42,825 bases of DNA from an uncultured beta proteobacterium (GTDB lineage Bacteria; Pseudomonadota; Gammaproteobacteria; Burkholderiales; Burkholderiaceae): positions 1 to 42,825 of the forward strand of contig CAIUOP010000073.1 of the NCBI GenBank assembly GCA_903900805.1. Direction: 5' to 3'. A model generated the notes under the pieces. The model worked only from the letters and a program-made list of their open reading frames with translations. It was not told the origin of the DNA and did not search any database. Position numbers and translations under genes: made by a program. Of this stretch, positions 7,891 to 16,756 are shown in pieces. Positions within the stretch are counted from its first letter, which is position 1. Every line of letters starts with the position of its first letter.

Positions 7891-9333
7891 ATGGGAATTA
7901 CCGTGGGGAGCAATCAAGATACCTTCAATTACAAGGTAGTTAGCCAATTTGCCATTGTCACTGTACTTTGGGGAATTGTTGGCATGCTTGTAGGCGTCAT
8001 TCTCGCAGCCCAACTCATCTGGCCTGAGATCACTTTTAATATTCCTTGGCTTAGCTATGGTCGCTTGCGCCCCTTGCATACCAACGCGGTGATTTTTGCC
8101 TTTGGCGGCTCTGCCTTGTTTGCAACGTCTTACTACATCGTGCAGCGCACCTGTCAGGTTCGATTGTTCTGTGACAAATTGGCGGCATTCACTTTTTGGG
8201 GCTGGCAAGCGGTGATTGTCTCTGCTGCTATCACTTTGCCATTAGGCATTACAACTTCTAAAGAGTATGCTGAACTTGAGTGGCCGATTGACTTATTAAT
8301 TACCGTAGTTTGGGTTGCTTATGCAATCGTTTTTTTTGGCACCATCATCAAACGTAAGACTAAACATATTTATGTTTCAAACTGGTTCTTTGGTGCTTAT
8401 ATTTTGACGATTGCAGTATTGCATATTGTTAACAATATCGAGATGCCAGCAAGCCTATTTAAGTCTTACTCTGCATACTCTGGTACACAAGACGCCATGA
8501 TCCAGTGGTGGTATGGCCATAATGCAGTCGGCTTCTTCTTGACTACCAGCTTCTTAGGCATGATGTATTACTTTATTCCCAAGCAAGCTGAACGCCCAAT
8601 CTACTCATATCGCTTATCCATCGTTCATTTCTGGGCTTTGAACTTTACTTACATGTGGGCAGGCCCTCACCACTTGCAACATACTTCATTGCCAGACTGG
8701 ACTCAGTCTTTGGGGATGGTATTTTCCTTAATTTTGTTGGCCCCATCTTGGGGTGGCATGATCAACGGCATCATGACCTTGTCAGGCGCTTGGTATAAAT
8801 TGCGCCGTGATCCGATTTTAAAATTCTTGGTAGTGGCATTGTCCTTCTACGGTATGTCTACGTTTGAAGGTTCCATGATGTCTATTAAGACTGTCAATAG
8901 CTTATCTCACTACACCGATTGGACTATTGGTCACGTTCATTCTGGCGCATTAGGCTGGGTTGCCATGATCACCATTGGTTCCTTGTACTACCTCATACCA
9001 CGGTTAGTTGGTCAAAAGGATATGTACAGCACCAAGTTAATTGAATTGCATTTCTGGATTGCAACCATCGGTGTTGTGATTTATATCGCTGCAATGTGGA
9101 TTGCAGGAGTGATGCAAGGCTTAATGTGGAGAGCATTTGAATCAGACGGCACTTTGACTTACAGCTTTGTTGAGTCTGTTAAAGCAACCTATCCTTTCTA
9201 TGTCATTCGCTTGTTAGGTGGTCTGTGCTATTTAGGCGGCATGTTATTGATGGCTTATAACGTCTACAAAACTGTAGTTAATAAGAAATTCATAGACGCT
9301 CCCATTCCACAAGTATCTATTGCTGCTCACTAA
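7891..9333 (+). CDS. ccoN: CcoN, cbb3-type cytochrome c oxidase subunit I
   Basis: A 480-residue protein with twelve predicted membrane helices. Haem and Cu_B histidines appear in the expected contexts: [43 protein letters not shown] and [11 protein letters not shown]. The FNNIEMP-like stretch ([11 protein letters not shown]) is typical of CcoN. The product is the catalytic subunit of the high-affinity proton-pumping terminal oxidase. A strong ribosome site (AGGAGA) precedes the ATG. The gene is first in ccoN-O-Q-P, under the Fnr-box promoter at 7796-7844. Confidence 0.97.
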   Translation: MGITVGSNQDTFNYKVVSQFAIVTVLWGIVGMLVGVILAAQLIWPEITFNIPWLSYGRLRPLHTNAVIFAFGGSALFATSYYIVQRTCQVRLFCDKLAAFTFWGWQAVIVSAAITLPLGITTSKEYAELEWPIDLLITVVWVAYAIVFFGTIIKRKTKHIYVSNWFFGAYILTIAVLHIVNNIEMPASLFKSYSAYSGTQDAMIQWWYGHNAVGFFLTTSFLGMMYYFIPKQAERPIYSYRLSIVHFWALNFTYMWAGPHHLQHTSLPDWTQSLGMVFSLILLAPSWGGMINGIMTLSGAWYKLRRDPILKFLVVALSFYGMSTFEGSMMSIKTVNSLSHYTDWTIGHVHSGALGWVAMITIGSLYYLIPRLVGQKDMYSTKLIELHFWIATIGVVIYIAAMWIAGVMQGLMWRAFESDGTLTYSFVESVKATYPFYVIRLLGGLCYLGGMLLMAYNVYKTVVNKKFIDAPIPQVSIAAH

Positions 9334-9343
9334 GGAAAAGAAC

Positions 9344-9991
9344 ATGTCAGAACAACGTCGATTTTTCTCCCACGAAACCCTTGAGCGTAATGTTGGTTGG
9401 TTGATTATTGCAACCATTGCAGCAATCTCGGTTGCTGGTTTAGTGCAGATTGTCCCTTTATTTTTTCAGCACTCTACAACTGAGCCGAGCCCTGGTATTG
9501 CGCCATATTCCGCTTTACGTTTAGCCGGTCGCGACATCTATCAGCGTGAAGGTTGTTTAGGCTGTCATTCACAGCAGATTCGCACACTGCGTTCGGAAGT
9601 GGAACGTTATGGCCCTTACTCTTTAGCTGGCGAGTCTGTGTTTGACCACCCATTCCTTTGGGGTAGTAAACGTACTGGCCCAGATTTGGCTCGTGTGGGC
9701 GGTCGCTATTCAGATGACTGGCATCGCATTCACTTACGTAACCCCCGTGATGTGGTGCCTGAGTCCAATATGCCAGCTTATCCTTATTTACAAAAGCCAG
9801 CCGCTTCAGACACGATTGCTTCTCATATGACTGCAATGCGTCGTCTAGGTGTTCCATATACCGATGAAGAAATTGCTAATGCCCCTCAAGAATTAGCAGG
9901 AAAAACTGAAGAAGATGCATTGATCGCTTATCTACAAGGCCTTGGTATTAATCGTAGGTACATCATTGTTGATGAGGTGACTGCTAAGTAA
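9344..9991 (+). CDS. ccoO: CcoO, cbb3 oxidase monohaem cytochrome c subunit II
   Basis: A 215-residue protein with one N-terminal membrane anchor ([19 protein letters not shown]) and one haem c site, CLGCH (C71, C74, H75), followed by [14 protein letters not shown], a pattern specific to CcoO/FixO. A methionine ligand lies in ESNMPAYP. The ATG at 9344 was chosen because TAAGGAA precedes it; a longer frame opening at 9320 would overlap the ccoN end and adds no conserved residues. It passes electrons from CcoP to CcoN. Confidence 0.96.
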   Translation: MSEQRRFFSHETLERNVGWLIIATIAAISVAGLVQIVPLFFQHSTTEPSPGIAPYSALRLAGRDIYQREGCLGCHSQQIRTLRSEVERYGPYSLAGESVFDHPFLWGSKRTGPDLARVGGRYSDDWHRIHLRNPRDVVPESNMPAYPYLQKPAASDTIASHMTAMRRLGVPYTDEEIANAPQELAGKTEEDALIAYLQGLGINRRYIIVDEVTAK

Positions 9992-10012
9992 TTCTTAGCT
10001 ACGGAAAAACTT

Positions 10013-10180
10013 ATGCAAAATATCGCTCCTTATCTCTCAGCAATTTCTACTGTACTTGGCTTGGTAGTATTTTTAGGAATCATTTGGTGGGCATGGTCTG
10101 CAAAAAGACAACCAGCAAATAAAGAATCTGCCGAACTTCCGTTCGATCTTCCCGATGAATTCATTAAGGATAAATCATGA
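10013..10180 (+). CDS. ccoQ: CcoQ, small cbb3 oxidase subunit
   Basis: A 55-residue protein with one membrane helix (TVLGLVVFLGIIWWAWSAKR) followed by an acidic tail ending in the CcoQ-type pattern AELPFDLPDE. CcoQ/FixQ stabilises the assembled cbb3 complex. Its stop codon overlaps the ccoP start by four bases (ATGA), indicating translational coupling. Confidence 0.92.
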   Translation: MQNIAPYLSAISTVLGLVVFLGIIWWAWSAKRQPANKESAELPFDLPDEFIKDKS

Positions 10181-11103
10181 GTGACTTTCTTAGTGCCGGT
10201 TGGAGCACCTATATCGCCTTAGTAACAATAGTCGGTATTTTTTGGTGTATCTGGTTATTATTTTCCCAACTCAAAGTTAAGGTAAAGCTAAATCCAGATG
10301 GCGAAGTGGCAGATACTGGTCATGTTTGGGATGGGGATCTGCGTGAGTTAAATAATCCATTACCACGTTGGTGGATGTGGATGTTCTTGATCTCATGTAT
10401 TTTTTCTTTAGTCTATTTGGTTCTTTACCCAGGTCTTGGTTCATTTCCAGGAATCCTGGGTTATAGCTCTGATGGTGCTTTGATGACTTCGATGACCACT
10501 GCAAATGATGAACTTAAGCCTGTTTATGCGAAGTACGTGAAGATGGATGTTGAGCAAGTCGCAACTGACCCTAAAGCACGTGAAATGGGTCAACGCTTGT
10601 TTCTGAATTCTTGCGCCCAGTGCCATGGTTCTGATGCAGGTGGTTCAAAAGGCTTCCCCAATTTGACCGATCATGATTGGCTCTATGGCGGTTCACCAGA
10701 AAATATTAAGACCACGATTACGAATGGTCGTGGTGGCGTCATGCCTCCATTTCCACAATTAGATAGCCGACAAATTGTGGATGTGGCTAATTATGTGCGT
10801 AGCTTATCTGGGCTCCCTGTGGACGATTTCAAGAAAACTCGAGGTGAAGAGGTATTCAAGTCAAACTGTGTAGCCTGTCATGGCGCAGATGGTAAGGGCA
10901 ATATTGTTTTGGGTGCGTCGAACCTGACAGATAAGACTTGGTTGTATGGCGGCTCAGAAGCAACGATCATTGAAACAGTTACCAAAGGCCGCATTGCAAT
11001 GATGCCTGCTCAAGATAAAGTCATTAGTCCTGAGAAGATTCAGTTGCTAACGGCTTATGTTTGGGGTTTATCTAACAATAATCAATCTGCGCAAAAGAAG
11101 TAA
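10177..11103 (+). CDS. ccoP: CcoP, cbb3 oxidase dihaem cytochrome c subunit III
   Basis: A 308-residue protein. The N-terminus has two membrane helices with the FixP-type pattern HVWDGDLRELNNPLPRWW between them. Two haem c sites follow: CAQCH (C146, C149, H150) and CVACH (C231, C234, H235). Both domains carry the same downstream pattern (NLTD..WLYGGS) with methionine ligands in GVMPPFP and AMMPAQ. It is the electron entry point of the cbb3 oxidase. It is coupled to ccoQ by a 4-base overlap. Confidence 0.96.
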   Translation: MSDFLSAGWSTYIALVTIVGIFWCIWLLFSQLKVKVKLNPDGEVADTGHVWDGDLRELNNPLPRWWMWMFLISCIFSLVYLVLYPGLGSFPGILGYSSDGALMTSMTTANDELKPVYAKYVKMDVEQVATDPKAREMGQRLFLNSCAQCHGSDAGGSKGFPNLTDHDWLYGGSPENIKTTITNGRGGVMPPFPQLDSRQIVDVANYVRSLSGLPVDDFKKTRGEEVFKSNCVACHGADGKGNIVLGASNLTDKTWLYGGSEATIIETVTKGRIAMMPAQDKVISPEKIQLLTAYVWGLSNNNQSAQKK

Positions 11104-11106
11104 TGA

Positions 11107-12564
11107 GTGCCAAGTAATTCGCTGGGTGGAAAACTTGTTCCGATAGAGCTTATAGAGGAATCTCTTTACGAGGTCCGGCGAAAGATTTACCCACGCTCAG
11201 TGACAGGATTATTTGCACGCTGGCGCTTCATTCTAGTATTTGCTACTCAGCTACTGTTTTATGGATTGCCATGGCTGAGCTGGAATGATCGTCAAGCCGT
11301 TCTCTTTGATTTAGTGCAGCGAAAATTCTATATTTTTGGCCTAGTACTCTGGCCGCAAGATGTGATCTATCTCACGCTCTTATTAATTCTTTCAGCATTA
11401 GCTCTATTTTTATTTACTGCGGTAGCTGGCCGTCTATTTTGTGGCTACGCTTGCCCACAAACGGTCTATACCGAAATCTTTATGTGGATCGAGCGTAAGG
11501 TTGAGGGCGATCGTTTTGCCCGGATTCGCTTAGATGGGGAAGAGTGGCCGTGGGATGTCCATAAATGGCGACTCAAAATCACCAAGCATTTTCTTTGGCT
11601 CTTAATTGCTTTCTTGACAGGCTTTACTTTCATTGGTTATTTCACCCCAATTGAAACCCTAGGCTCTTCCTTATTGCATTTGTCACTTGGCCCATGGCAA
11701 ACCTTTTGGCTCGGTTTTTATAGCTTTGCTACCTGGGGTAATGCTGGCTTTATGCGCGAACAGGTCTGTAAGTATATGTGCCCTTACGCCCGTTTCCAAA
11801 GCGTGATGGTGGATAAAGATACTTTCTTAGTCACATATGACAAAGTGCGCGGAGAGCCAAGGGGTAGTCGAAGTAAATCTGCTGATCATGGCTCCATGGG
11901 CTTGGGTGATTGTGTGGACTGCAGTATTTGTGTACAGGTGTGCCCAACGGGCATTGATATTCGAGAAGGTTTGCAATACATGTGCATTGGTTGTGGCGCA
12001 TGTATTGATGCCTGCGATCAAGTGATGGAAAAAATTGACTATCCCAAAGGATTGATTCGCTATACAACTGAACGTGCGATTGAAGATCAAGAGTCTAATC
12101 AGAGTGCCATTCGACATATCTTGCGCCCACGGGTTTTGGTGTACACCACATTTATTGTTTTGCTTACTTCTGCTTTTATGTTTTCTTTGCTAACGCGGAA
12201 TCCCTTGCGGGTTGATATTATGCGTGATCGTGGTGCTCTGGCTCGTGAGGTTGATGGTATACGAATTGAGAATATTTATCGGATCCAGATCATGAATGCC
12301 TCAGAGCATCCTATGAAGGTTCAAGTCAAAGCGACAGGCTTAGGTAATCTTAATATTTTGAACTCTCAAGGTGTGGAAATTAGCGAGATTAACGTGGGTC
12401 CAGCTAGTAACCAGTTGATCCCGATTAAGGTTAGCACCACAATTGGTCAAAATACTTCAGGTAATTATCCAATTCATTTTGATGTATTAGCGCAAGAGCT
12501 CGTGGGTGATAAGGTAGTAATGAGAACTCGCGAAGAGAAGTCTACTTTTATTGTTCCCCGTTAA
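11107..12564 (+). CDS. ccoG: CcoG/RdxA/FixG iron-sulfur membrane protein
   Basis: A 485-residue protein with five or six membrane helices. It has CGYACPQTV (from C112) and CKYMCPYARFQ in membrane-proximal loops and a dicluster ferredoxin domain (CVDCSICVQVCPTGIDI, CIGCGACIDACDQVM). A final membrane helix and a periplasmic Ig-like C-terminal domain (IYRIQIMNASEHPMKV) follow. In R. capsulatus CcoG works in copper reduction for cbb3 assembly. The start is taken as GTG at 11107, six bases after AGAAG (11096-11100); an ATG at 11103 gives only a four-codon frame ending in TAA. Confidence 0.93.
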   Translation: MPSNSLGGKLVPIELIEESLYEVRRKIYPRSVTGLFARWRFILVFATQLLFYGLPWLSWNDRQAVLFDLVQRKFYIFGLVLWPQDVIYLTLLLILSALALFLFTAVAGRLFCGYACPQTVYTEIFMWIERKVEGDRFARIRLDGEEWPWDVHKWRLKITKHFLWLLIAFLTGFTFIGYFTPIETLGSSLLHLSLGPWQTFWLGFYSFATWGNAGFMREQVCKYMCPYARFQSVMVDKDTFLVTYDKVRGEPRGSRSKSADHGSMGLGDCVDCSICVQVCPTGIDIREGLQYMCIGCGACIDACDQVMEKIDYPKGLIRYTTERAIEDQESNQSAIRHILRPRVLVYTTFIVLLTSAFMFSLLTRNPLRVDIMRDRGALAREVDGIRIENIYRIQIMNASEHPMKVQVKATGLGNLNILNSQGVEISEINVGPASNQLIPIKVSTTIGQNTSGNYPIHFDVLAQELVGDKVVMRTREEKSTFIVPR

Positions 12565-12590
12565 GTCGATCAGCAATAGAGAGGATGCAT

Positions 12591-12791
12591 ATGACAGAAC
12601 AGCAAATAAAACCTTGGTGGAAACAATTGTGGCCGTGGCTATTAATTAGCGGCCCTGCAGTAGCAATGATTGGCTGCGCTATTACGATCTGGTTGGCTGT
12701 AAATCTCTATGCAGATAAACCCTTGCGCGATGGCGTAGTGAAGCAGGGCTTGAAAGTAGAGCAGCTCAAAGCAGCGCAGGCAAACAAATGA
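12591..12791 (+). CDS. ccoH: Minimal FixH/CcoH-like protein
   Basis: A 66-residue protein starting MTEQQIKPWWKQLWPWLLI, with one membrane helix and the pattern LYADKPLRDGVVKQGLKVEQ. This matches the N-terminal anchor region of FixH/CcoH but lacks the ~100-residue periplasmic domain of classical FixH. The ATG at 12591 has AGAGAGGA at a proper distance; the ATG at 12585 is too close. Its position between ccoG and the next small membrane gene supports a role in cbb3 assembly or stability. Its stop overlaps the next start (ATGA). Confidence 0.75.
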   Translation: MTEQQIKPWWKQLWPWLLISGPAVAMIGCAITIWLAVNLYADKPLRDGVVKQGLKVEQLKAAQANK

Positions 12792-13048
12792 AGTATCGCC
12801 TACTGATTTGGATCTTATGGCCATCTTTCTTAATTGCGGGTCTAGCAGAGGGTTTGCTATTTACTGTGGTTCATCCACAAGACTTATTATTTTTTGGACA
12901 TCATCCCGATATTTCTGATGAGGGTATCTACACCATTGGGTTTTTGATGATTTGGACCTTCTGCGCAATTTCAAGTGCTCTCACTGCTTATATTCTGCCT
13001 GGTATAGAGGCGCCAGATAGTCAAGAGATTGACCACGGATTACTTTAA
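12788..13048 (+). CDS. Small two-helix membrane protein of the cbb3 locus, function unknown
   Basis: An 86-residue protein with two predicted membrane helices (LLIWILWPSFLIAGLAEGL and IGFLMIWTFCAISSALTAYI) separated by a short loop, FGHHPDISDEG, containing two adjacent histidines. I do not recognise a named family. It is translationally coupled to the FixH-like gene and closes the cco operon, so a role in oxidase assembly is inferred from context only. Its TAA stop overlaps the stop of the convergent fnr gene within a TTAA tetranucleotide (13045-13048). Confidence 0.75.
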   Translation: MKYRLLIWILWPSFLIAGLAEGLLFTVVHPQDLLFFGHHPDISDEGIYTIGFLMIWTFCAISSALTAYILPGIEAPDSQEIDHGLL

Positions 13049-13812
13049 ACCAGTTTTATTGCTGCTTTAGCATCGCAGGCATGTCTATCAGGGTTAGGAA
13101 TGCCAGCTAGTTCGTATAAGCCATCCATATCAATTAACTTGATATGGCGTTGTTTGATTTGAATTAAGCCAGATTCGGCAAAGCGGGAGAGCATGCGGCT
13201 AACAGTTTCAATTTGAATACCTAGATAACTGCCAATCTCTACGCGACTCATCCGTAAGTCAAATTCATTATTAAGATAACCGCGTGCTGCTAACCGTTGT
13301 GAGAGACTGAGTAAAAACGCTGCTAATCTTTCTTCAGCGCGCATGGTGCCAAGTGAGAGAAGATGGCGTTGATCCTGGGTGAGCTCACGACTCATGATCT
13401 TGTGAAACTGATTTTGTAGTACTGGGAGCTGACGTGCTAAATCTTCAAAGGCATCATATCGAATAATGCAGACTTCACTTTCTTCGAGGGCAATCGCATC
13501 AGATTGGTAATGACCTTCGCCAATACCATCCAGCCCTAAGATTTCACCGGGAAGGTGAAAGCCAATCACTTGTTGGCGGCCATCTTGCAAGCAGTATTCA
13601 GTTTTGAGGGTGCCAAAGCGAACGCTGAAGACTGAACTGAGTGGATCACCATGACGGTAGAGGCTTTCACCTTTTTGGAGGTGAACTCGCTCTTTAACGA
13701 GAGCATCAACTTTAGCAACGTCGCTGCTACTGAGGCCAACTGGAAGACAGAACTGACCAAACACGCAGACTGAACATTTGCTGGTTGGAGAGTCGGTAGG
13801 TTTGTAATTCAT
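13045..13812 (-). CDS. fnr: Fnr-type oxygen-sensing transcription regulator
   Basis: A 255-residue Crp/Fnr regulator. The N-terminus carries the cluster cysteines CSVCVFGQFC (C13, C16, C22) and a fourth at C115 (ESEVCII), matching the four ligands of the [4Fe-4S] cluster in E. coli Fnr. The cNMP-like beta-roll spans about 25-140 and a C-terminal helix-turn-helix contains ETVSRMLSRF, whose E..SR triplet is the one that reads TTGAT half-sites. The ATG at 13812 was chosen by similarity of its N-terminus; upstream GTG and TTG codons are possible but give a hydrophobic extension atypical of Fnr. It probably activates ccoNOQP through the box at 7796-7809. Confidence 0.93.
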   Translation of the reverse strand: MNYKPTDSPTSKCSVCVFGQFCLPVGLSSSDVAKVDALVKERVHLQKGESLYRHGDPLSSVFSVRFGTLKTEYCLQDGRQQVIGFHLPGEILGLDGIGEGHYQSDAIALEESEVCIIRYDAFEDLARQLPVLQNQFHKIMSRELTQDQRHLLSLGTMRAEERLAAFLLSLSQRLAARGYLNNEFDLRMSRVEIGSYLGIQIETVSRMLSRFAESGLIQIKQRHIKLIDMDGLYELAGIPNPDRHACDAKAAIKLV

Positions 13813-13887
13813 CTTGGAGTTAATTATCAAGCAGTTTATTCTTATTAGTATGAAAATTAGCACTATTACCTACACCTTGTTCAGTCA

Positions 13888-14607
13888 ATGCTGAGCTTTA
13901 GTCTTCTTTTAGCAGTCTTCCTAGGGGCCTTAATCAGTGGCTGGCACTGTGCTTTGATGTGTGGTGGGATCGCGGCTGCCATCGAGAGGCCAGTGGCTCT
14001 AGAGAGCCCATTAAGAGCGAAATCTGAGCTGTTTCACCTGCAGTTAGTCATGCATCTGGGAAGGGTAACGACGTACGCTATTTTGGGGGCAGTTGCTGCT
14101 TGGGCTGGCTTAGTCGTTTGGCAGCAAAATATCATCCCCATCCAGCGACCTTTATTTGTCTTTACCTCTCTGATTTTAATTTTTATGGGGATTCGTCTCT
14201 TGAGAGTAGGCACTTCTAAAAAGCTTATTATCAATAAATGGCTGAGTAGCAAAATTGCAGGCTATTGGTCTAAATACCTGGGGAAAATGGCAAGCGGACC
14301 TTCACGCTGGTTTAGCGGCATGCTTTGGGGTTTAGTTCCTTGCGGTTTGGTTTATAGCGTTTTACCGCTTGCTTTTCTATCCGGCAATATCGTAACGGGT
14401 GCCGCACTCATGCTCTCATTTGGCCTTGGAACTCTACCTAACCTTTTACTCATCTCGAAATTTTCTGCAGTATTAACTCAGTTTGGCCAATATGTCTGGG
14501 TGCGTTACTTTGCAGCGGCTCTACTTTTTACTACTGCAGGTTTTGGTTTATATCGTGCCTGGGTTTTGCCGGAAGCTCTATTAAAAGGCGGCTTCTGTAT
14601 TTCTTAA
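13888..14607 (+). CDS. TauE/SafE-like (UreH/DsbD_2-type) membrane protein linked to cbb3 oxidase
   Basis: A 239-residue protein with six or seven membrane helices. The first helix carries GWHCALMCGGIAAAIE, the HC..MCGG pattern of the COG2836-type sulfite exporter/cytochrome biogenesis family. A second half-repeat contains GMLWGLVPCGLVYSVLPLA, again with a P-C-G motif. Homologues are commonly found beside ccoGHIS and fnr, as here, and have been proposed to take part in copper delivery or redox chemistry for the oxidase; the 'sulfite exporter' name is only a family label. It is divergent from fnr. Confidence 0.82.
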   Translation: MLSFSLLLAVFLGALISGWHCALMCGGIAAAIERPVALESPLRAKSELFHLQLVMHLGRVTTYAILGAVAAWAGLVVWQQNIIPIQRPLFVFTSLILIFMGIRLLRVGTSKKLIINKWLSSKIAGYWSKYLGKMASGPSRWFSGMLWGLVPCGLVYSVLPLAFLSGNIVTGAALMLSFGLGTLPNLLLISKFSAVLTQFGQYVWVRYFAAALLFTTAGFGLYRAWVLPEALLKGGFCIS

Positions 14608-14624
14608 GTGAGGATACTTAAGAA
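14601..14624. terminator. Bidirectional hairpin holding two stop codons
   Basis: TTCTTAAGT (14601-14609) is a perfect reverse complement of ACTTAAGAA (14616-14624), with a 6-base loop. The TAA stop of the TauE-like gene (14605-14607) and the stop of the convergent SulP gene (14618-14620) are both inside the stem. There is no T run, so it may act by RNA end protection as much as by termination. Confidence 0.5.
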
Positions 14625-16246
14625 TGGGTTGCTGCTTCTATTCCAGATATAAGATCAGGATAGAGGCAATCCTTTGGTAGCTTTTCAAGAAAGCCACTTC
14701 GCTGTGCCATTCCATAGGGTTGATGATCTAAACCGCAAATGATCAATTGGACATTGTGAATTTTGCAGAGATAAGCTAATTGTGAAATCGTATCCATGCC
14801 GGATGTATCAACATAGATCACATTTTTTAGGTCCAGTAATAACTTTTTAGAGGGCAAGTTTTTTTCAATTTGTTCTAATAGTTTTACCGCCCCAAAAAAG
14901 ATTGCCCCATAAATGCGATAGGCATCAATTTGTCCTTGCTGGTTTTCTAGTAGCGGGAAATTTTTAGCTTCAGCAATTTCGCAGCGGGAAAGGCTAGAGA
15001 TTCTGTAGATGAAGGTAATGAAAGCTGACAGTAAGCCAACTTCAATGGCAACAGTCAAGTCGACCATCACCGTTAATAGAAAAACACTCAAGATAGTGAT
15101 GCGATAAGGTAAGCGGAACTGTTTAAGGTCAATAAACTTTCTCCATTCCCCCATATTCCAGGCGACATACATCAAAATTGCAGCAAGACCTGCCAAAGGT
15201 ATATTTTTTGCAAGAGGGGCTGCGAATAAAACAATCATTAATAAGGTAACAGCATGAACGATGCCAGCAATGGGAGTGCTAGCACCACTTTCCACATTGG
15301 TCACAGTTCGTGCAATAGTCCCAGTTGCAGGCATGCCGCCAAAGAAGGGAATGACTACGTTAGCAATTCCTTGCGCCATGAGCTCCTGATTAGATTCATG
15401 GCGATCATGAATCAAGCTATCTGCTATGCGGGCACAGAGGAGCGATTCAATTGCACCAAGTAAAGCAAGGGTCAGCGCTGGAATGATCATATATTGAGCA
15501 TCACCCCAACTGATTGGGATCCACTCAAAATGAGGAAGTCCAGAAGGAATGCCACCAAAGCGACTACCGATGGTATCAATGGGTAGGTTTAGGAAGGTAG
15601 TGATTATTGTTGCTGCTACCATCGCAATCACTGTTCCAGGAATATGCCGTAAGTGACCTAGGTTTTTTTGAAATAATTTCCAGAAAATAATTAAGGCAAT
15701 GCTGCCACATGCAACAGCAAGCGCAATTGGGTTAAAGGTACTAAGAGCTTGATAGAGTACTTGAATGGCAGGAAAAAATTGCGCAGGCATCTTTTCAATG
15801 CTAAGCCCCAAGAAATCTTTCAATTGCGATAAGCCAATCAAAACCGCAATACCATTAGTAAAGCCAATAATGACAGCGATGGGAATAAAGCGCACAAGCG
15901 TTCCTAAGCGGAATGCCCCCATCAAAATGAGAAACACTCCAGACATTGCTGTGGCAAGTAATAAATTAGCAACACCATAGCGCTCAACAATGCCATACAC
16001 AATCACAATAAATGCGCCTGCGGGACCGCCGATTTGTACTCGACTACCCCCTAGAAGGGAGATAAGTCCACCAGCAATAATGGCAGTAAAAATACCGGCC
16101 TCTGGTTTAAGTCCGCTAGCAATAGAAAATGCCATTGCCAAAGGAAGTGCCACTATACCTACCGTTAATCCCGCTAAAACATCTTTCGTAAATAGAGTTG
16201 TGCTGTAACCCGAAAAAGAGTTGAGGATTTTAGGTTGGAAGAACAT
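14618..16246 (-). CDS. SulP/SLC26 anion transporter with STAS domain
   Basis: A 542-residue protein. The N-terminus matches the SulP signature (KDVLAGLTVGIVALPLAMAF, SGLKPEAGIFTAIIAG, GPAGAFIVIVYGIV). About eleven to twelve helices follow to residue ~410, then a C-terminal STAS domain with LLLDLKNVIYVDTSGMD. The family moves sulfate or bicarbonate, often with sodium or protons; the substrate cannot be told from the sequence. In aquatic bacteria BicA-like members import bicarbonate. It stands 22 bases from the upstream DUF2177 gene on the same strand and may be co-transcribed with it. Confidence 0.92.
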   Translation of the reverse strand: MFFQPKILNSFSGYSTTLFTKDVLAGLTVGIVALPLAMAFSIASGLKPEAGIFTAIIAGGLISLLGGSRVQIGGPAGAFIVIVYGIVERYGVANLLLATAMSGVFLILMGAFRLGTLVRFIPIAVIIGFTNGIAVLIGLSQLKDFLGLSIEKMPAQFFPAIQVLYQALSTFNPIALAVACGSIALIIFWKLFQKNLGHLRHIPGTVIAMVAATIITTFLNLPIDTIGSRFGGIPSGLPHFEWIPISWGDAQYMIIPALTLALLGAIESLLCARIADSLIHDRHESNQELMAQGIANVVIPFFGGMPATGTIARTVTNVESGASTPIAGIVHAVTLLMIVLFAAPLAKNIPLAGLAAILMYVAWNMGEWRKFIDLKQFRLPYRITILSVFLLTVMVDLTVAIEVGLLSAFITFIYRISSLSRCEIAEAKNFPLLENQQGQIDAYRIYGAIFFGAVKLLEQIEKNLPSKKLLLDLKNVIYVDTSGMDTISQLAYLCKIHNVQLIICGLDHQPYGMAQRSGFLEKLPKDCLYPDLISGIEAATHS

Positions 16247-16268
16247 CGAGATGTTCGATAAAGGCTAT

Positions 16269-16670
16269 TTAGGAAAAACGATTACCAACCCAATAAGCAA
16301 AGCTGGAAACTATTGCGGTAACGAAACTTCCCCATGCTATATCGATAAATGCCAGTCGCGTTGGAAAGTCTCTAACAACGGCCAGGTTGGTGAGGTCGTA
16401 AGTCATATAGCAAAAGAAACCGAATAAAGCGCCATATTGCAGTGCATATATTAAGGACTGCTTTGATAAGGCTGGAATGACGACAAAAATAACCGCCCCT
16501 AATGCATAGAGTAGGTAGAAAGCGAGCCCTGCAAGGAGTTTGGGTTCACTGGCCATCAAATCCCCCATTTCATCTCGATAAAGGCTTTTAGCAATACCTA
16601 AGAGCCAAACTAAATCGATTGCAATCATGGTGATTAAAAGTGAACAGTAGATGGCAAAATACTTGAGCAA
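16269..16670 (-). CDS. DUF2177 family membrane protein
   Basis: A 133-residue protein with four predicted membrane helices. Its pattern (AIDLVWLLGIAKSLYRDEMGDL near residues 18-40, then GFFCYMTYDLTNLAVVRDFP and IDIAWGSFVT) matches the DUF2177 family, whose function is unknown. The start is a TTG with GGGGA just upstream; the first ATG would remove most of the first helix. It precedes the SulP gene on the same strand and is divergent from the universal stress gene. Confidence 0.8.
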   Translation of the reverse strand: MLKYFAIYCSLLITMIAIDLVWLLGIAKSLYRDEMGDLMASEPKLLAGLAFYLLYALGAVIFVVIPALSKQSLIYALQYGALFGFFCYMTYDLTNLAVVRDFPTRLAFIDIAWGSFVTAIVSSFAYWVGNRFS

Positions 16671-16756
16671 TTAAGTCCCCTTTTGAACTGTTATAGCCTA
16701 ATAATCAGGATATTATAGAAAGTATAGATCAGTAGTTCAATTTAAAGGGAGTCAAT

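Noticed and set aside
7837..8208. A 123-codon minus-strand frame antisense to the 5' end of ccoN and its leader
   Set aside because: No ribosome site or family pattern; it is the shadow of ccoN, a strongly conserved coding gene.
13817..13830. TTGAT half-site (minus strand) upstream of fnr, as a possible autoregulatory Fnr box
   Set aside because: The second half (AACTC) matches ATCAA poorly, so only a half-site is present.
16683..16740. TTGAACT and AGTTCAA, a 7-bp inverted repeat 44 bases apart upstream of the uspA-family gene
   Set aside because: The arms are short and far apart, and such a pair is expected by chance in AT-rich intergenic DNA.
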